DNA from: Lactobacillus hominis DSM 23910 = CRBIP 24.179
Lineage (GTDB): Bacteria; Bacillota; Bacilli; Lactobacillales; Lactobacillaceae
Assembly: GCF_000296835.1 (NCBI RefSeq)
Contig: NZ_CAKE01000002.1
Span: forward strand, 62,001-126,000
Direction: 5' to 3'
Length of the DNA: 64,000 nt
Shown: in pieces, positions 24,333-34,509 of the stretch
How positions within the stretch are numbered: the first letter of the stretch is position 1
Layout: every line of letters starts with the position of its first letter
Notes under the pieces: generated by a model
The model's input: only the letters and a program-made list of their open reading frames with translations
The model's database searches: none
Told to the model about the DNA's origin: nothing
Translations under genes and position numbers: made by a program

Positions 24333-25737
24333 GATGCCACCTCGTTCCTTGAGGGGTATCTTCTAAAACTATCCCCAATGCTTTTAATTCATCACGCAAT
24401 TTATCACTAGTTGCCCAATCTTTATCTTTTCTAGCTTGATCACGTTGGGAAACCATTTCTGCGATCTTTTGATCATCATCGCTTGCTTTATCTTCAAAAG
24501 CAACGCCAAAGATTAAGAGCCATTGTTTAAGTAAAATAGTAAATTCTTCTAATGTCTTTTTATCAACTTGGTCTTTTGGCAAATGAGAATTTACTTTAGT
24601 TACTAAGTCATACATTACGCTTAACGCATTTTGAACATTAAAATCATCATCCATTGCTGCAATGAATTCTTCTTTTGCCTGTTTTAAATCTTCTTCAAGT
24701 ATGCGATCACTACTTGATTCAGTTTGATCTTTTAAGCGAGCATCGGTATTGCGCAAAACGTTTTTATAGCGTTCTAAAACAACTTGTGCTTGTCTTAAGC
24801 CATCTTCAGAGTAGTTAATCGGACGTCTATATTGCACGCTTGACATGTAAAAGCGCAAAACTTGTGGATCAACTTTTTGCAAAATATCATGTACCGTCAC
24901 AAAGTTGTGCAACGATTTAGACATCTTTTCTTGCTTTTTGCCAACAGTTACAAAACCATTGTGAAGCCAATAATTGACAAACTTTTTGCCTGTCTTAGCC
25001 TCACTTTGAGCAATTTCATTTTCATGGTGTGGAAATTCCAGATCTTGTCCACCGCCATGAATATCGATTGTATCGCCTAAATATTTAGTACTCATAACTG
25101 AACATTCAATATGCCAACCTGGACGTCCCTTACCCCAAGGCGAATCCCATGCAATTTCATCAGCTTGCTTTTGACTTTTCCACAGTGCAAAATCAATTGG
25201 ATCTTCTTTTTGGTCTTGTTGACTTTCATCCACATGTTCAGAAGCGCCTTCTTCAAGCTCTTCAATGTTTTGATCGCTCAATTTTCCATAATCGGAAAAC
25301 TTTTTAGCGCGATAATAAACATCCCCGTCTACCTCATAAGCATAGCCCTTATCAATTAATGTCTGAATAAAAGAAATGATATCGTCTATTTCATGAGTAG
25401 CTCTTGGATGCAAAGTAGCCTGCTCGATATTTAAAGCCTCAGTGTCTTGCAGATATGCGTCAATAAAACGCTCAGCAAGTTTCGGGACAGTAATTCCTTC
25501 TTTTCTTGCTTCATTAATCATCTTATCGTCGACATCAGTAAAGTTAGAAACGTACTTAACTTGATAGCCACGATATTCAAAATATCTGCGAATTGTGTCA
25601 AAAGCAATTACGCTACGTGCATTGCCGATGTGGATATAGTTATACACAGTTGGTCCACAGACATACATGCTGATTCGTCCTTCAACTAAAGGCTTGAATT
25701 CTTCTTTTTGTCTAGTAAGGGTATTAAAGACTTTCAA
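24325..25737 (-). CDS. cysS: Cysteinyl-tRNA synthetase
   Basis: A 470-residue class I synthetase. HIGH is represented by [14 protein letters not shown] by KMSKSLHNF, and the zinc site by the CGPTVYNY and [10 protein letters not shown] segments plus HHENE. The start is a TTG (25737) eight bases after AGAGGG. It lies between gltX and mrnC, as in Bacillus but without cysE. No T-box leader was seen upstream. Confidence 0.97.
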   Translation of the reverse strand: MKVFNTLTRQKEEFKPLVEGRISMYVCGPTVYNYIHIGNARSVIAFDTIRRYFEYRGYQVKYVSNFTDVDDKMINEARKEGITVPKLAERFIDAYLQDTEALNIEQATLHPRATHEIDDIISFIQTLIDKGYAYEVDGDVYYRAKKFSDYGKLSDQNIEELEEGASEHVDESQQDQKEDPIDFALWKSQKQADEIAWDSPWGKGRPGWHIECSVMSTKYLGDTIDIHGGGQDLEFPHHENEIAQSEAKTGKKFVNYWLHNGFVTVGKKQEKMSKSLHNFVTVHDILQKVDPQVLRFYMSSVQYRRPINYSEDGLRQAQVVLERYKNVLRNTDARLKDQTESSSDRILEEDLKQAKEEFIAAMDDDFNVQNALSVMYDLVTKVNSHLPKDQVDKKTLEEFTILLKQWLLIFGVAFEDKASDDDQKIAEMVSQRDQARKDKDWATSDKLRDELKALGIVLEDTPQGTRWHRA

Positions 25738-25779
25738 TTTTATCCCTCTTCTTTCTGGAACTTATCACAAGTTATATTC

Positions 25780-25814
25780 TAACAAAAAAAGCCACGCTTT
25801 CGCGTAGCTTTTAA
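25780..25814 (-). terminator. Terminator after gltX
   Basis: AAAAGCTACGC-GAAA-GCGTGGCTTTT followed by TTTG on the minus strand. It separates gltX from cysS. Confidence 0.88.
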
Positions 25815-25828
25815 CTTTAGTTGATAAA

Positions 25829-27328
25829 TTATAAGCCCAAGTCACTTAATTGCTTTAAAGTTAAATCTAAGTGCTTCTTAACTTTTTCTTTACCCATTAA
25901 TTCCATAGCTTCACCAATACCAGGTCCAACCATTGAACGAGTACCAGCTATTCTAATTGGCATAAAGAGTTTTCTACCCTTAACGCCAGTTTCACGACGG
26001 GTAGCCTGAATTGCGTTCATTACTTGAACAGCAGTAAAGCGAGGGATTTCATCTAATTGCTTTTTGAATTCTTCAATTACTTTACGACCATCATCTTTTT
26101 TGATTTCTTCAATTTCTTCGTCTGATAAATCAGAAGCCTCATTAAAGAAAATCTTAGTATCATCAACAATTTGCTTAGTGTAAGACATTTGGACTGCGTA
26201 AATGTTAACTAATTGACGAATCCATTCCATCTTTTCAGGAGAGATATCTTTTCCAACAACTCCTGTTTCTTGCAAGTTATTCAATGATAAATCAAGTAAA
26301 GTATCACGATCAGCTTTCTTCATATATTGGTTGTTGATCCATTCAAGTTTCTTCTGGTCAAAAGCAGCTGGTGATTTTGACAACCGTTTTGGATCAAATG
26401 CTTTTATCAATTCTCTTTGAGAGAAAATTTCGCTTTCACCAACAGGTGACCAACCAAGTAAAGTAATAAAGTTGAACATTGCTTCTGGCAAGTAGCCAAG
26501 ATCACGATATTGTTCGATAAATTGCAAAACTGATTCATCACGTTTAGATAATTTCTTACCAGTTTCTGAATTAATAATCAAAGTCATGTGACCAAACTTA
26601 GGTGGCTCCCAGCCTAATGCTTCGTAAACAACTAATTGCTTGGGAGTGTTAGCTACGTGGTCATCTCCACGAAGTACGTGAGTAATCTTCATCAAATGAT
26701 CGTCAATAACTACTGCAAAGTTGTAAGTTGGCATACCGTCGCGTTTTTGAATAACAAAATCGCCACCGATAGTATCAGATTCAAATGAAACTTTACCCTT
26801 TACAATATCATCCCAAGCGTAAGTTCTATTTTCAGGAATATGAATTCTAACAACCGGCTTCAAGCCCTTTGCTTCTGCGGCTTCTTGAGCTTGTTTAATT
26901 TCATCAGCAGTCATGCCTTCATATTCATAAGTATAGTGTGGAGCAATTCCCATTGCACGTTGTTCTTCACGCTGAGCTTCAAGTTCTTCTTCAGTAGTGT
27001 AAGAATAATATGCCTTACCTTCATCAATTAATTGCTTGATGTATTTGTTGTAGATATCTTTTCTTTCAGATTGTCTATAAGGACCATAGTCTCCGCCTTT
27101 ATCCGGGCCTTCATCCCAGTCAATGCCAAGCCAGTGAAGGTTTTCCATTTGAGATTTTGAACCACCTTCAACGTTACGTTTTTGGTCAGTATCCTCAATA
27201 CGAAGAACCATTGTTCCTTTATTGTGACGAGCAAACAAGTAGTTAAATAATGCAGTTCTTGCGTTACCAATGTGCAAGTGACCTGTTGGACTTGGTGCAT
27301 AACGTACACGAATTTTTTCTTTAGCCAA
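25829..27328 (-). CDS. gltX: Glutamyl-tRNA synthetase
   Basis: A 499-residue class I synthetase that charges tRNA-Glu, and in lactobacilli also tRNA-Gln before amidation. HIGH appears as [19 protein letters not shown] as KLSKRDESV, with the C-terminal anticodon-binding domain complete. Two TTG codons are possible starts; the inner one (27328) gives the family's [14 protein letters not shown] start and is ten bases from AGAGG, the outer one (27334) is four bases away. radA is upstream, 73 bases away. Confidence 0.96.
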   Translation of the reverse strand: MAKEKIRVRYAPSPTGHLHIGNARTALFNYLFARHNKGTMVLRIEDTDQKRNVEGGSKSQMENLHWLGIDWDEGPDKGGDYGPYRQSERKDIYNKYIKQLIDEGKAYYSYTTEEELEAQREEQRAMGIAPHYTYEYEGMTADEIKQAQEAAEAKGLKPVVRIHIPENRTYAWDDIVKGKVSFESDTIGGDFVIQKRDGMPTYNFAVVIDDHLMKITHVLRGDDHVANTPKQLVVYEALGWEPPKFGHMTLIINSETGKKLSKRDESVLQFIEQYRDLGYLPEAMFNFITLLGWSPVGESEIFSQRELIKAFDPKRLSKSPAAFDQKKLEWINNQYMKKADRDTLLDLSLNNLQETGVVGKDISPEKMEWIRQLVNIYAVQMSYTKQIVDDTKIFFNEASDLSDEEIEEIKKDDGRKVIEEFKKQLDEIPRFTAVQVMNAIQATRRETGVKGRKLFMPIRIAGTRSMVGPGIGEAMELMGKEKVKKHLDLTLKQLSDLGL

Positions 27329-27401
27329 AATCAAAGCGCCTCTTTCAAAAATTTTAAATTTTACCTATTTAAGTTTAACTTTTAAGCACAAAAAGTTCAA
27401 T

Positions 27402-28781
27402 CTATCCAAAGACAAGCTTTAAAGTTTGAGGTAAACTCGCTACTCCAATTACTTCAATCTCAGAATTGTTTTTAATTTTTGAAGTTAAATTATGCTTAGG
27501 TATAAAAATACGTTTAAAGCCTACTTTTTGAGCTTCCTTAATTCTTGCCTCAATGCGATTTACACGTCGCACTTCTCCTGTTAAGCCAATTTCTCCAACA
27601 AAACAATCTGTTGCAGGAATTTCTTGATTTTTATAACTGGATGCCACGGCCATTGCGATTGCAAGATCAATGGCTGGTTCATTTAGCTTAATTCCACCAG
27701 TTGCCGTCAAAAATGCATCTTGATTTTGAAGCATCAAATTGCCTCTTTTTTCTAAAACAGCTAATAACAAGGCAACACGATTATAATCTAATCCTGAAGT
27801 TGTTCTTTTAGCATAGCCAAAGGCCGTTGGCGTAACCAGTGCCTGAATATCAGCCATTAATGGTCTAGTTCCTTCTAAAGAAACAACAATTGCAGATCCC
27901 GTTGAATTAGGTAATCTTTCATCTAAAAAAATTGCTGAAGGATTAGTCACTTCGCTTAATCCTTCATTTTGCATTTCAAACATGCCAATTTCATTTGCAG
28001 CACCAAATCGATTTTTTACAGATCGCAAAATTCGATAAGAATGATGCCCATCGCCTTCAAAGTAAAGCACAGTATCTACCATATGCTCTAAAATTTTGGG
28101 ACCCGCAATAGCACCTTCTTTGGTAACATGCCCAATTACAAAAACAGTAATTTGATCGTTTTTAGCAATTTTCATTAATTCACTTGTAACTTCCCTAACC
28201 TGTGAAGCAGAACCTACCATTGAGTCAAGCGATGGCTCATTCATTGTTTGAATTGAATCAATAACTAAAAATTCCGGCTTTAAATCATTAATTTGTTCAC
28301 GGATATTATCCATATTAGTTTCTGGATAAAGCAAAATATTGCTTTGCCCTAATCCTAAACGGTCTGCCCGCATTTTTATTTGATTAGCCGACTCTTCCCC
28401 AGAAACATACAAAACTTTATGCCCTTGAGCTAAATTACTGCTTATTTGAAGCATTAAAGTAGATTTACCAATTCCTGGATCTCCACCGATTAAAACTAAA
28501 GAACCTGGTACAATCCCGCCACCTAAGACTCGATTTAATTCTTCATATGGGGTAACTACACGTTGCTCTTTTTTTGCTTTAACTGTTCCTAACTTAACAG
28601 GCTCATTGTTGCCAGTTGCAGTCATTAAACGTGAAGCAGTTGCCTTGGTAGAAACTTTTTTTACTTCTTGAGTTTCTTGTTCAAATTGATTCCAAGCACC
28701 GCAATTAGGACATCTACCTAAATAAGAAGCAGAGATGTAGCCACAGTTTTTACACTTGTAGCGCGTTTTTACTTTTGTCAT
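27402..28781 (-). CDS. radA: DNA repair protein RadA (Sms)
   Basis: A 459-residue branch-migration ATPase of recombination. It has an N-terminal C4 zinc finger (Cys10, 13, 24, 27), Walker A GGDPGIGKST (99-108), the RadA-specific KNRFG motif and a C-terminal Lon-like domain (ATGGIKLNEPAIDLAIAMAV). The start overlaps the dut stop by one base (TAATG). Confidence 0.96.
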   Translation of the reverse strand: MTKVKTRYKCKNCGYISASYLGRCPNCGAWNQFEQETQEVKKVSTKATASRLMTATGNNEPVKLGTVKAKKEQRVVTPYEELNRVLGGGIVPGSLVLIGGDPGIGKSTLMLQISSNLAQGHKVLYVSGEESANQIKMRADRLGLGQSNILLYPETNMDNIREQINDLKPEFLVIDSIQTMNEPSLDSMVGSASQVREVTSELMKIAKNDQITVFVIGHVTKEGAIAGPKILEHMVDTVLYFEGDGHHSYRILRSVKNRFGAANEIGMFEMQNEGLSEVTNPSAIFLDERLPNSTGSAIVVSLEGTRPLMADIQALVTPTAFGYAKRTTSGLDYNRVALLLAVLEKRGNLMLQNQDAFLTATGGIKLNEPAIDLAIAMAVASSYKNQEIPATDCFVGEIGLTGEVRRVNRIEARIKEAQKVGFKRIFIPKHNLTSKIKNNSEIEVIGVASLPQTLKLVFG

Positions 28782-29332
28782 TATTTCTCTCTTTTCAATC
28801 CAGATGAACCAAATCCACCTAATCTTTGACGCGGAACTGGATCATCGTTATCTGCTTTTAAATACTTGATAAAAATTCCTTGACCAATACGATCTCCCTT
28901 TTTGATATGTAAGGGACGTACGCCATAATTAATCAATTGTAAAAAGATCTCGCCTTCATTTTCACTGTTGTTATAATAATCGCTATCAATGACGCCAATA
29001 CCATTAGGAAGAGCCATATTTCTTTTAAAAGTATTTGATGAGCGATTAGCTAAAATTAAAACTTCATCTTCAGGCATGTAAGCTTTAATGCCAGTTGGAA
29101 CTAAGATAGGTTTTAGAATTTTTTCTGCTTTTTCTCGATCTAATTCATTTAATTCATGACCATTTCTAATTAAGCGGAATATTCTCACAAAATTTAAACA
29201 CCAAATTGATGGTAAGACAACATCTTGTGCTGCTTCAAAATCATAACCAGCACTTTGGGCGGTTTGTCTTTTAGGAAGATTAATTCCTTGATCTTTGTAT
29301 TTACTTACTACTTCAAAGCCACGTACACGCAT
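28781..29332 (-). CDS. dut: dUTP diphosphatase-like protein
   Basis: A 183-residue trimeric dUTPase fold. Motifs: AGYDFEAAQD (motif 1), NRSSNTFKR (motif 2), LPNGIGVIDSDYYNN (motif 3), KGDRIGQGIF (motif 4) and RLGGFGSSG (motif 5). A roughly 30-residue insertion between motifs 1 and 2 makes it longer than the usual 145-150 residues. It hydrolyses dUTP to dUMP and keeps uracil out of DNA. It is the first gene of dut-radA. AAGGAG precedes the ATG. Confidence 0.92.
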   Translation of the reverse strand: MRVRGFEVVSKYKDQGINLPKRQTAQSAGYDFEAAQDVVLPSIWCLNFVRIFRLIRNGHELNELDREKAEKILKPILVPTGIKAYMPEDEVLILANRSSNTFKRNMALPNGIGVIDSDYYNNSENEGEIFLQLINYGVRPLHIKKGDRIGQGIFIKYLKADNDDPVPRQRLGGFGSSGLKREK

Positions 29333-29446
29333 TTTTTACTCCTTAAAACTTAACTACATTAAATTCTACCTTATTTGGCTTGTTTTAAAAATATCCCCAT
29401 TTTCATTACACTAAAAATTATCATTTTTATTTTATTTTTTACTAGA

Positions 29447-29475
29447 TAGACTTAACTTTTTTTATAGTATAGAAT
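29447..29475 (+). promoter_or_regulatory. Promoter of pepC
   Basis: TAGACT (29447-29452) and TAGAAT (29470-29475) are 17 bases apart, 34 bases before the pepC ATG, in an AT-rich stretch. Confidence 0.65.
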
Positions 29476-29508
29476 ATTTAATGTAATCTTAATTTAGGAG
29501 GTATTTTA

Positions 29509-30858
29509 ATGACTAAAGAAATATCAAACGATGCTATTTCAAAATTTGAAAATGACTTAGCTAACCATCCTGCTTTCAATGTTGCCAGTCATGCAGCTCA
29601 AGAAAACGGAATTTACAAGGCTAGTCAAAACTTACAAACTAAAATCGATTTAGATCCGACCTTCTCTATCGAAATCGAAACTGGTAAACCAGCTGATCAA
29701 AAACAATCTGGTCGCTGCTGGATGTTTAGTGCACTCAACACTATGCGTCACCCTCTACAAAAGAAGTTCAAGTTAAAGGACTTTGAATTATCTCAAAATT
29801 ATACTAACTTCTGGGATAAGTTTGAAAAATCAAACTGGTTCTTTGAAAATGTAATTGCAACAGCTGATAAAGATTTAGGCGATCGCAAAGTTTCATTCTT
29901 GTTTACCACTCCACAACAAGATGGTGGTCAATGGGATATGCTTTGCGGCATTATTGAAAAATATGGTATCGTTCCTAAGAGCGTTTATCCTGAAACTGCC
30001 AACGCAACTAATTCAAGTGCTCTAAACGATACTTTAAACACTTTGCTTCGTAAAGATGGTTTAGAATTACGTGATTTAGTTAATGCAGGTAAATCTGAAG
30101 CTGAAGTTCAAGCAAGAAAAGAAGAAATGCTTAACGATGTTTTCCGCATCTTAGCTACTTCACTCGGTGTTCCACCAAAGAAATTTAACTTTGAATATCG
30201 TGATGACGATCAAAACTATCACATTGATCAAGACATCACTCCAAAAGAATTCTTTGATAAGTACGTAGGCATGGACTTAGAAAGTCACATTTCCACAATC
30301 AATGCTCCAACTAGCGACAAACCTTTCCACAAGGTGTTTTCTGTGGAATATTTAGGTAATGTTGTTGGTGGTCGCCAAGTTCGTCACCTTAACTTAAAAG
30401 TTGACGAAATGAAAGATTTGATCATCAAGCAATTAAAAGATGGTGAAGTCGTTTGGTTTGGTTCAAATGTTGTTAAAGATTCAGAACGTCGTGCAGGATT
30501 ATTAGACACCAATCTTTACAGAAGAGACCAATTATTTGATGTCGACTTTAAGATGACTAAAGCCCAAATGCTTGATTCTGGCGAAAGCATGATGGATCAC
30601 GCTATGGTTATTACCGGTGTTGATATTGTTGACGGCAAACCAACTAAATGGAAGATTGAAAACTCATGGGGTGACAAACCAGGATTTAAGGGATACTTTG
30701 TAATGAGTGATTCTTGGTTTGATTCATTTGTTTACCAAGCTGTTATCAACAAGAAATACTTACCAGAAGATCTTAAGAAGGCATTTGACGAAGGCAAAGA
30801 AAATCCTATTCAATTATTACCATGGGATCCAATGGGAGCTCTGGCTTTTAAGGATTAA
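29509..30858 (+). CDS. pepC: Aminopeptidase C (cysteine peptidase, bleomycin hydrolase family)
   Basis: A 449-residue cytoplasmic aminopeptidase of family C1B, which forms hexameric barrels and trims peptides from milk or host proteins. The catalytic triad is visible: Cys70 in QKQSGRCWMFSALN, His364 in MDHAMVITG and Asn385 in KIENSWG. It has no signal peptide, which fits PepC. A TAGGAGG site lies nine bases upstream. It is transcribed alone. Confidence 0.97.
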   Translation: MTKEISNDAISKFENDLANHPAFNVASHAAQENGIYKASQNLQTKIDLDPTFSIEIETGKPADQKQSGRCWMFSALNTMRHPLQKKFKLKDFELSQNYTNFWDKFEKSNWFFENVIATADKDLGDRKVSFLFTTPQQDGGQWDMLCGIIEKYGIVPKSVYPETANATNSSALNDTLNTLLRKDGLELRDLVNAGKSEAEVQARKEEMLNDVFRILATSLGVPPKKFNFEYRDDDQNYHIDQDITPKEFFDKYVGMDLESHISTINAPTSDKPFHKVFSVEYLGNVVGGRQVRHLNLKVDEMKDLIIKQLKDGEVVWFGSNVVKDSERRAGLLDTNLYRRDQLFDVDFKMTKAQMLDSGESMMDHAMVITGVDIVDGKPTKWKIENSWGDKPGFKGYFVMSDSWFDSFVYQAVINKKYLPEDLKKAFDEGKENPIQLLPWDPMGALAFKD

Positions 30859-30955
30859 TTTATAATACTTATTAATAAAGGTAGTCAAAACGGCTATCTT
30901 TATTTTTTTTGCTCTGGTGTATACTTTTCATAATGACTACTTGGAGGATTGTTAA

Positions 30956-31912
30956 ATGTCTTTAAAAAAGTATTTTAAATTTGTAGAAATTCAAACATCT
31001 GCCCTATCCATTTATGCTTATGCATTGGGTGCTGCATTTATCTTTTTTTATTTCAATCATTGGAACTTACTTAATTCTATAATCTTTTTTATTAGTGAAA
31101 TGATTATGGATAACATGATAACTGCAATTAATAATGTCATGGATTATATTTTAGCAAAAGATCAAAAAAGCAAAGCTGAAAATGTAATTGCGAAAGAAAA
31201 TACCTCACTACCTGTGGCTTTTACCTACATTACAGTTCTACTAGTCATTTCTGCTGCTTTAGGTTTATGGCTATGTTTTAGAACAAATTGGGTACTATTT
31301 TTTGCTGGTGGTTTATTATTTTTGATTGTTTTATCTTATACTTCTGGACCATTTCCTATCTCACGAATGCCAATTGGTGAATTTATATGCGGTATTGCAC
31401 AAGGAATGGGAGTACCCTTCTTATTTGCTTATATTAACGACAATTATAAGCAAATAATGACCTTAGATTTCTTCAGACTTCATAATGGAAATTGGTCATT
31501 TAGCTTAAATGGCTCATTAACCACAGTTTTAGCCTTAATTGTAATTTGTATTCCGTCAATTTGTTACAACTCAAATGTGATGCTTGCTAATAACTTATCC
31601 GATGTTGAAGCCGACAGAAAAAATGAACGCGCTACTTTACCAGTAGTTTTTGGAAAATTCAAGGCTAACTGGCTATATCGCTTCTTTGGGTATATCCCGT
31701 TTTTGTTTATCGTGATTGCAGTAATTTTTAAAATGTCACCGATTTTATCATTACTAACTTTACTTACTTATCCAAAAATTCATAAAAATATTGAAGCTTT
31801 TATTGCCCATCCAAGCAAATCTGAAACATTTCCATTGGCTTTGCAAAACTATAAAATTTTTATTGTCGTTCAAGCAATTACAATTTTTCTAGGCACGTTA
31901 ATTCATTTCTAA
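30956..31912 (+). CDS. dmkA: UbiA-family prenyltransferase (DmkA/MenA type)
   Basis: A 318-residue membrane enzyme with about eight or nine helices. Both Asp-rich motifs of the UbiA family are present: NNVMDYILAKD (residues 59-69) and NNLSDVEADRKNE (212-224). It joins a polyprenyl chain to an aromatic acceptor such as 1,4-dihydroxy-2-naphthoate, giving demethylmenaquinone. No menaquinone-head pathway genes are in the window. With the polyprenyl synthase at 16213 it can supply quinone to Ndh2. A TGGAGG site precedes the ATG. Confidence 0.88.
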   Translation: MSLKKYFKFVEIQTSALSIYAYALGAAFIFFYFNHWNLLNSIIFFISEMIMDNMITAINNVMDYILAKDQKSKAENVIAKENTSLPVAFTYITVLLVISAALGLWLCFRTNWVLFFAGGLLFLIVLSYTSGPFPISRMPIGEFICGIAQGMGVPFLFAYINDNYKQIMTLDFFRLHNGNWSFSLNGSLTTVLALIVICIPSICYNSNVMLANNLSDVEADRKNERATLPVVFGKFKANWLYRFFGYIPFLFIVIAVIFKMSPILSLLTLLTYPKIHKNIEAFIAHPSKSETFPLALQNYKIFIVVQAITIFLGTLIHF

Positions 31913-31914
31913 AA

Positions 31915-31958
31915 CAAAAAAGCAGGAGACAGATTTTCACATCTATCTCCTGCTTTTG
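31915..31958. terminator. Bidirectional terminator between dmkA and the ABC importer
   Basis: AAAAGCAGGAGACAGAT pairs with ATCTATCTCCTGCTTTT around a short TTTCAC loop, with A and T tracts on both sides. Confidence 0.88.
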
Positions 31959-31960
31959 TC

Positions 31961-32716
31961 TTAAAATAATGGAGCATCTTTCTTACGCCAGCGATTACAA
32001 TGAGCATCTAATAATTCTAGAATAATAAATAAAATAAAAGCAACAATGCTTAAAATTACGATTCCAGCATACATCTTTGTATATTCCATTTTTGACCATT
32101 CATCCATGATATAATAGCCCAATCCAACCTGTGTGCCATAGACTTCAGTCATAAATAAAATTGCAAACGAGGCTGACAATTCAATTCTTACCGCTGACAA
32201 TGTTCCAGCAATCGAAGCTGGCCAAGTAACATATTTAAAAATTTGCCAATGGCTAGCTTTTAAAACATGCAAGCTGCTGTATAGATCACCTGGAATTTGT
32301 CTCACTTGATCTCTTACCGAAACAATTACTTGAAAAACATTAGCTAAAAACAGCATCCCTATTTTTGAGCTTTCTCCTAATCCAAGAAAAAGCATCAAAA
32401 TAGGCAATAAAGAAATCTTCGGGATTGGATATAAAAAATACAGCATTGGATTGGCAATCCTACCAAATTTTGGCAAGCGCACAATCATAATCCCGATGAT
32501 TACGCCAACTAACGTAGCTGATAACAATCCCCAAAATACCCGATAAACTGAAGCATAAATATCTAAGCTAATATTTTCTTTAAATAAAGAAGGAATTATC
32601 GCATAAACAGTAAAAGGATTTGGCAAGATATCTTTACTAATAGCAATCGCTGCTAAATACCAAATAATATTTAAAATAATTATTGCGATTACTAAGTTTC
32701 TTATTCGACGCGCCAA
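31961..32716 (-). CDS. ABC transporter permease, NitT/TauT family
   Basis: A 251-residue permease with six membrane segments, of the SsuC/TauC/ThiX type. The cytoplasmic EAA-type loop is HVLKASHWQIFKYVTWPASIAG. It overlaps the ATPase gene by 16 bases. Imported substrate is unknown: the family covers sulfonates, nitrate, thiamine pyrimidines and other small molecules. It is the last gene of the three-gene unit. Confidence 0.9.
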   Translation of the reverse strand: MARRIRNLVIAIIILNIIWYLAAIAISKDILPNPFTVYAIIPSLFKENISLDIYASVYRVFWGLLSATLVGVIIGIMIVRLPKFGRIANPMLYFLYPIPKISLLPILMLFLGLGESSKIGMLFLANVFQVIVSVRDQVRQIPGDLYSSLHVLKASHWQIFKYVTWPASIAGTLSAVRIELSASFAILFMTEVYGTQVGLGYYIMDEWSKMEYTKMYAGIVILSIVAFILFIILELLDAHCNRWRKKDAPLF

Positions 32717-33444
32717 AGATCAATTACCTCCTTTTGAATATCAGCTAAAATTTTAGAAAATTCTGGATTATCTCGTCGATCTTTAGGATTGACCGATTTT
32801 AAAGGATTTTCTCTCAACTGGCCTGTTTTATTAGACAAAACAAATAATTGATCGCCAAAAATAAGTGCTTCTTCCAAACTATGCGTAATCATTAAAGTAG
32901 TAATTTGAAAAGTAGCTAACTGCTCTAATAACAGATTCTCTGCTGTTTGCTTAACAACAGTATCTAAAGCAGAAAAAGGCTCATCAAGTAATAAAATTTC
33001 TGGCTTTAAGCAAAAAGCTTTCGCTAAAGCTACTCTTTGCTTTTGACCACCACTTAATTCATTCGGAAATTTATGCTTAATATCGGAAATACCTAGCTTA
33101 TTTTCTATTTGTTCAACTAATTCTGCTTGATTAGCATTCAATTTGTCATTATTTCTAATTTTTATTCCCAGGGAAATATTTTTATGAACATCAAACCAGG
33201 GCAATAATCCAAAATCTTGTGGTACCCAAGCAATGGTTTGTTTTTTCAAATTTAATTTATGCCCATCCCATAATATATCGCCACTATAGGAAATTAATTG
33301 GCAAATCGCTGAAATAAGAGTAGTTTTCCCGATTCCAGACGGTCCAATAATTGCAGTAGTTGCAGCATTTGGAATCGTTAAATTTATATTTTTTAAAATT
33401 AATTTGTTATTACGCTTAATAGATAAATTATTTAGTGTAAGCAT
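32701..33444 (-). CDS. ABC transporter ATPase, NitT/TauT family
   Basis: A 247-residue SsuB/TauB-class ATPase. Walker A is GPSGIGKTT, signature [15 protein letters not shown], Walker B LLLDEPFSALD and the switch region MITHSLEEAL. It is translationally coupled to the binding protein gene, whose stop overlaps its start. Confidence 0.92.
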   Translation of the reverse strand: MLTLNNLSIKRNNKLILKNINLTIPNAATTAIIGPSGIGKTTLISAICQLISYSGDILWDGHKLNLKKQTIAWVPQDFGLLPWFDVHKNISLGIKIRNNDKLNANQAELVEQIENKLGISDIKHKFPNELSGGQKQRVALAKAFCLKPEILLLDEPFSALDTVVKQTAENLLLEQLATFQITTLMITHSLEEALIFGDQLFVLSNKTGQLRENPLKSVNPKDRRDNPEFSKILADIQKEVIDLWRVE

Positions 33445-34412
33445 TAGTCAACCGGCACAATATAATCAGCTGGATTTACTTTCTTAGTGAAAAATCCTTC
33501 TTCTTTAGCAAACTTCAAAACTTGTTTCATAGTCTTAACGCTTGGTGTCTTGGCCTTGTTATAACGTGGAAATTGCTTTGGCGCAGCTTTTGCTACTGGA
33601 GCAGGCAAAGATAAATCTTTTTCCATTACTTGCGTTAAAACATCAGGATGATCATTTAATTCATTTACTGCACGATTATATGCCTTTAAAAACTTACTCC
33701 TTACATCTTTGTCAGATAGCAATTTACCTTTAGCAGCAAGAGCAGTCACTTGGAAATCGGAACCACTTTGAGTTAAAATCTTGCATCCTTGAACTTTTGC
33801 TATTGTTAAGAAAGTTTGTGGTAAAACTGCAGCTGCAGCTTGGTTATTCTTAATCATTTCCAAACGTTGTGGAATTTGTGGCACATTAACTTGATCGACA
33901 TCTTTAGGATTTACGCCATTTTGCTTTAAAGTTTTGTACATATAATACGATGTTACTTGTCGGGACATATTTGCTACTTTTTTGCCCTTTAAATCTTTGA
34001 CTGATTTAACATTAGAATTCTTAGGAATTGCTACACCAAAACGACCAGTTAATTGTGTAATCAATTTCCAATCAGGCTTTTTAGAGCGCATATATGAAGT
34101 AAAAGACGTAAAATCTACTACAGCTGCATCAGCTTGACCCGCACTAGTAGCAGCGTCGCGCTTATTAGGATCTTTAAACAGACTAAGTTTAACGTCTAAA
34201 CCCTCTTTTTTAAAGTATCCCTTATCTGCTGCTACATATAAAGGTGCGCTATCAGGTGCTGCCATTGTCGCAATGGTAATTTTGGTAGTTTTAGAATTTT
34301 GCGCACTTGAAGAAGTGCTGGAACTTTTACTTTCTTTTGGTGAACATCCAGCAGCTAATGCTACCACCCCCATTGTTAGCAACGCCGATATAACTATACG
34401 TTTTAATTTCAC
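33444..34412 (-). CDS. ABC transporter substrate-binding lipoprotein, NitT/TauT family
   Basis: A 322-residue lipoprotein of the NMT1/SsuA type. The signal peptide ends in the lipobox LAAGC (Cys23), followed by a Ser-rich linker. The domain has TIATMAAPDSAPLYVAADKG near the start and the hinge region PKDVDQVNVPQIPQRLEMI. It is the first gene of the operon; the GTG at 34412 has AGGAGGAAG upstream. The ligand is unknown. Confidence 0.9.
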   Translation of the reverse strand: MKLKRIVISALLTMGVVALAAGCSPKESKSSSTSSSAQNSKTTKITIATMAAPDSAPLYVAADKGYFKKEGLDVKLSLFKDPNKRDAATSAGQADAAVVDFTSFTSYMRSKKPDWKLITQLTGRFGVAIPKNSNVKSVKDLKGKKVANMSRQVTSYYMYKTLKQNGVNPKDVDQVNVPQIPQRLEMIKNNQAAAAVLPQTFLTIAKVQGCKILTQSGSDFQVTALAAKGKLLSDKDVRSKFLKAYNRAVNELNDHPDVLTQVMEKDLSLPAPVAKAAPKQFPRYNKAKTPSVKTMKQVLKFAKEEGFFTKKVNPADYIVPVD

Positions 34413-34509
34413 TTTATCTTCCTCCTAGTAAACATTTCTACTTTCTAAGTATCACACTTTTTCTATACGACGACAAGATAAAAAGTCTACAGCTTTACGC
34501 TGCAACCCT
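34413..34509 (-). promoter_or_regulatory. Leader and promoter of the NitT/TauT-type importer
   Basis: On the minus strand TTGTCG, 17 bases, GATACT with TG ahead forms a plausible promoter. A weak hairpin (GTTGCAGC/GCTGTAGAC followed by five T residues) just before it probably terminates the upstream gene. No known riboswitch was recognised. Confidence 0.5.

Noticed and set aside
25740-25828. A T-box leader ahead of cysS.
   Set aside because: The gap is only about 90 bases and contains the gltX terminator; no specifier loop or T-box sequence was seen.
27028-27309. A 93-codon frame inside gltX.
   Set aside because: Same strand, shifted frame of the conserved gltX start; no independent signals.
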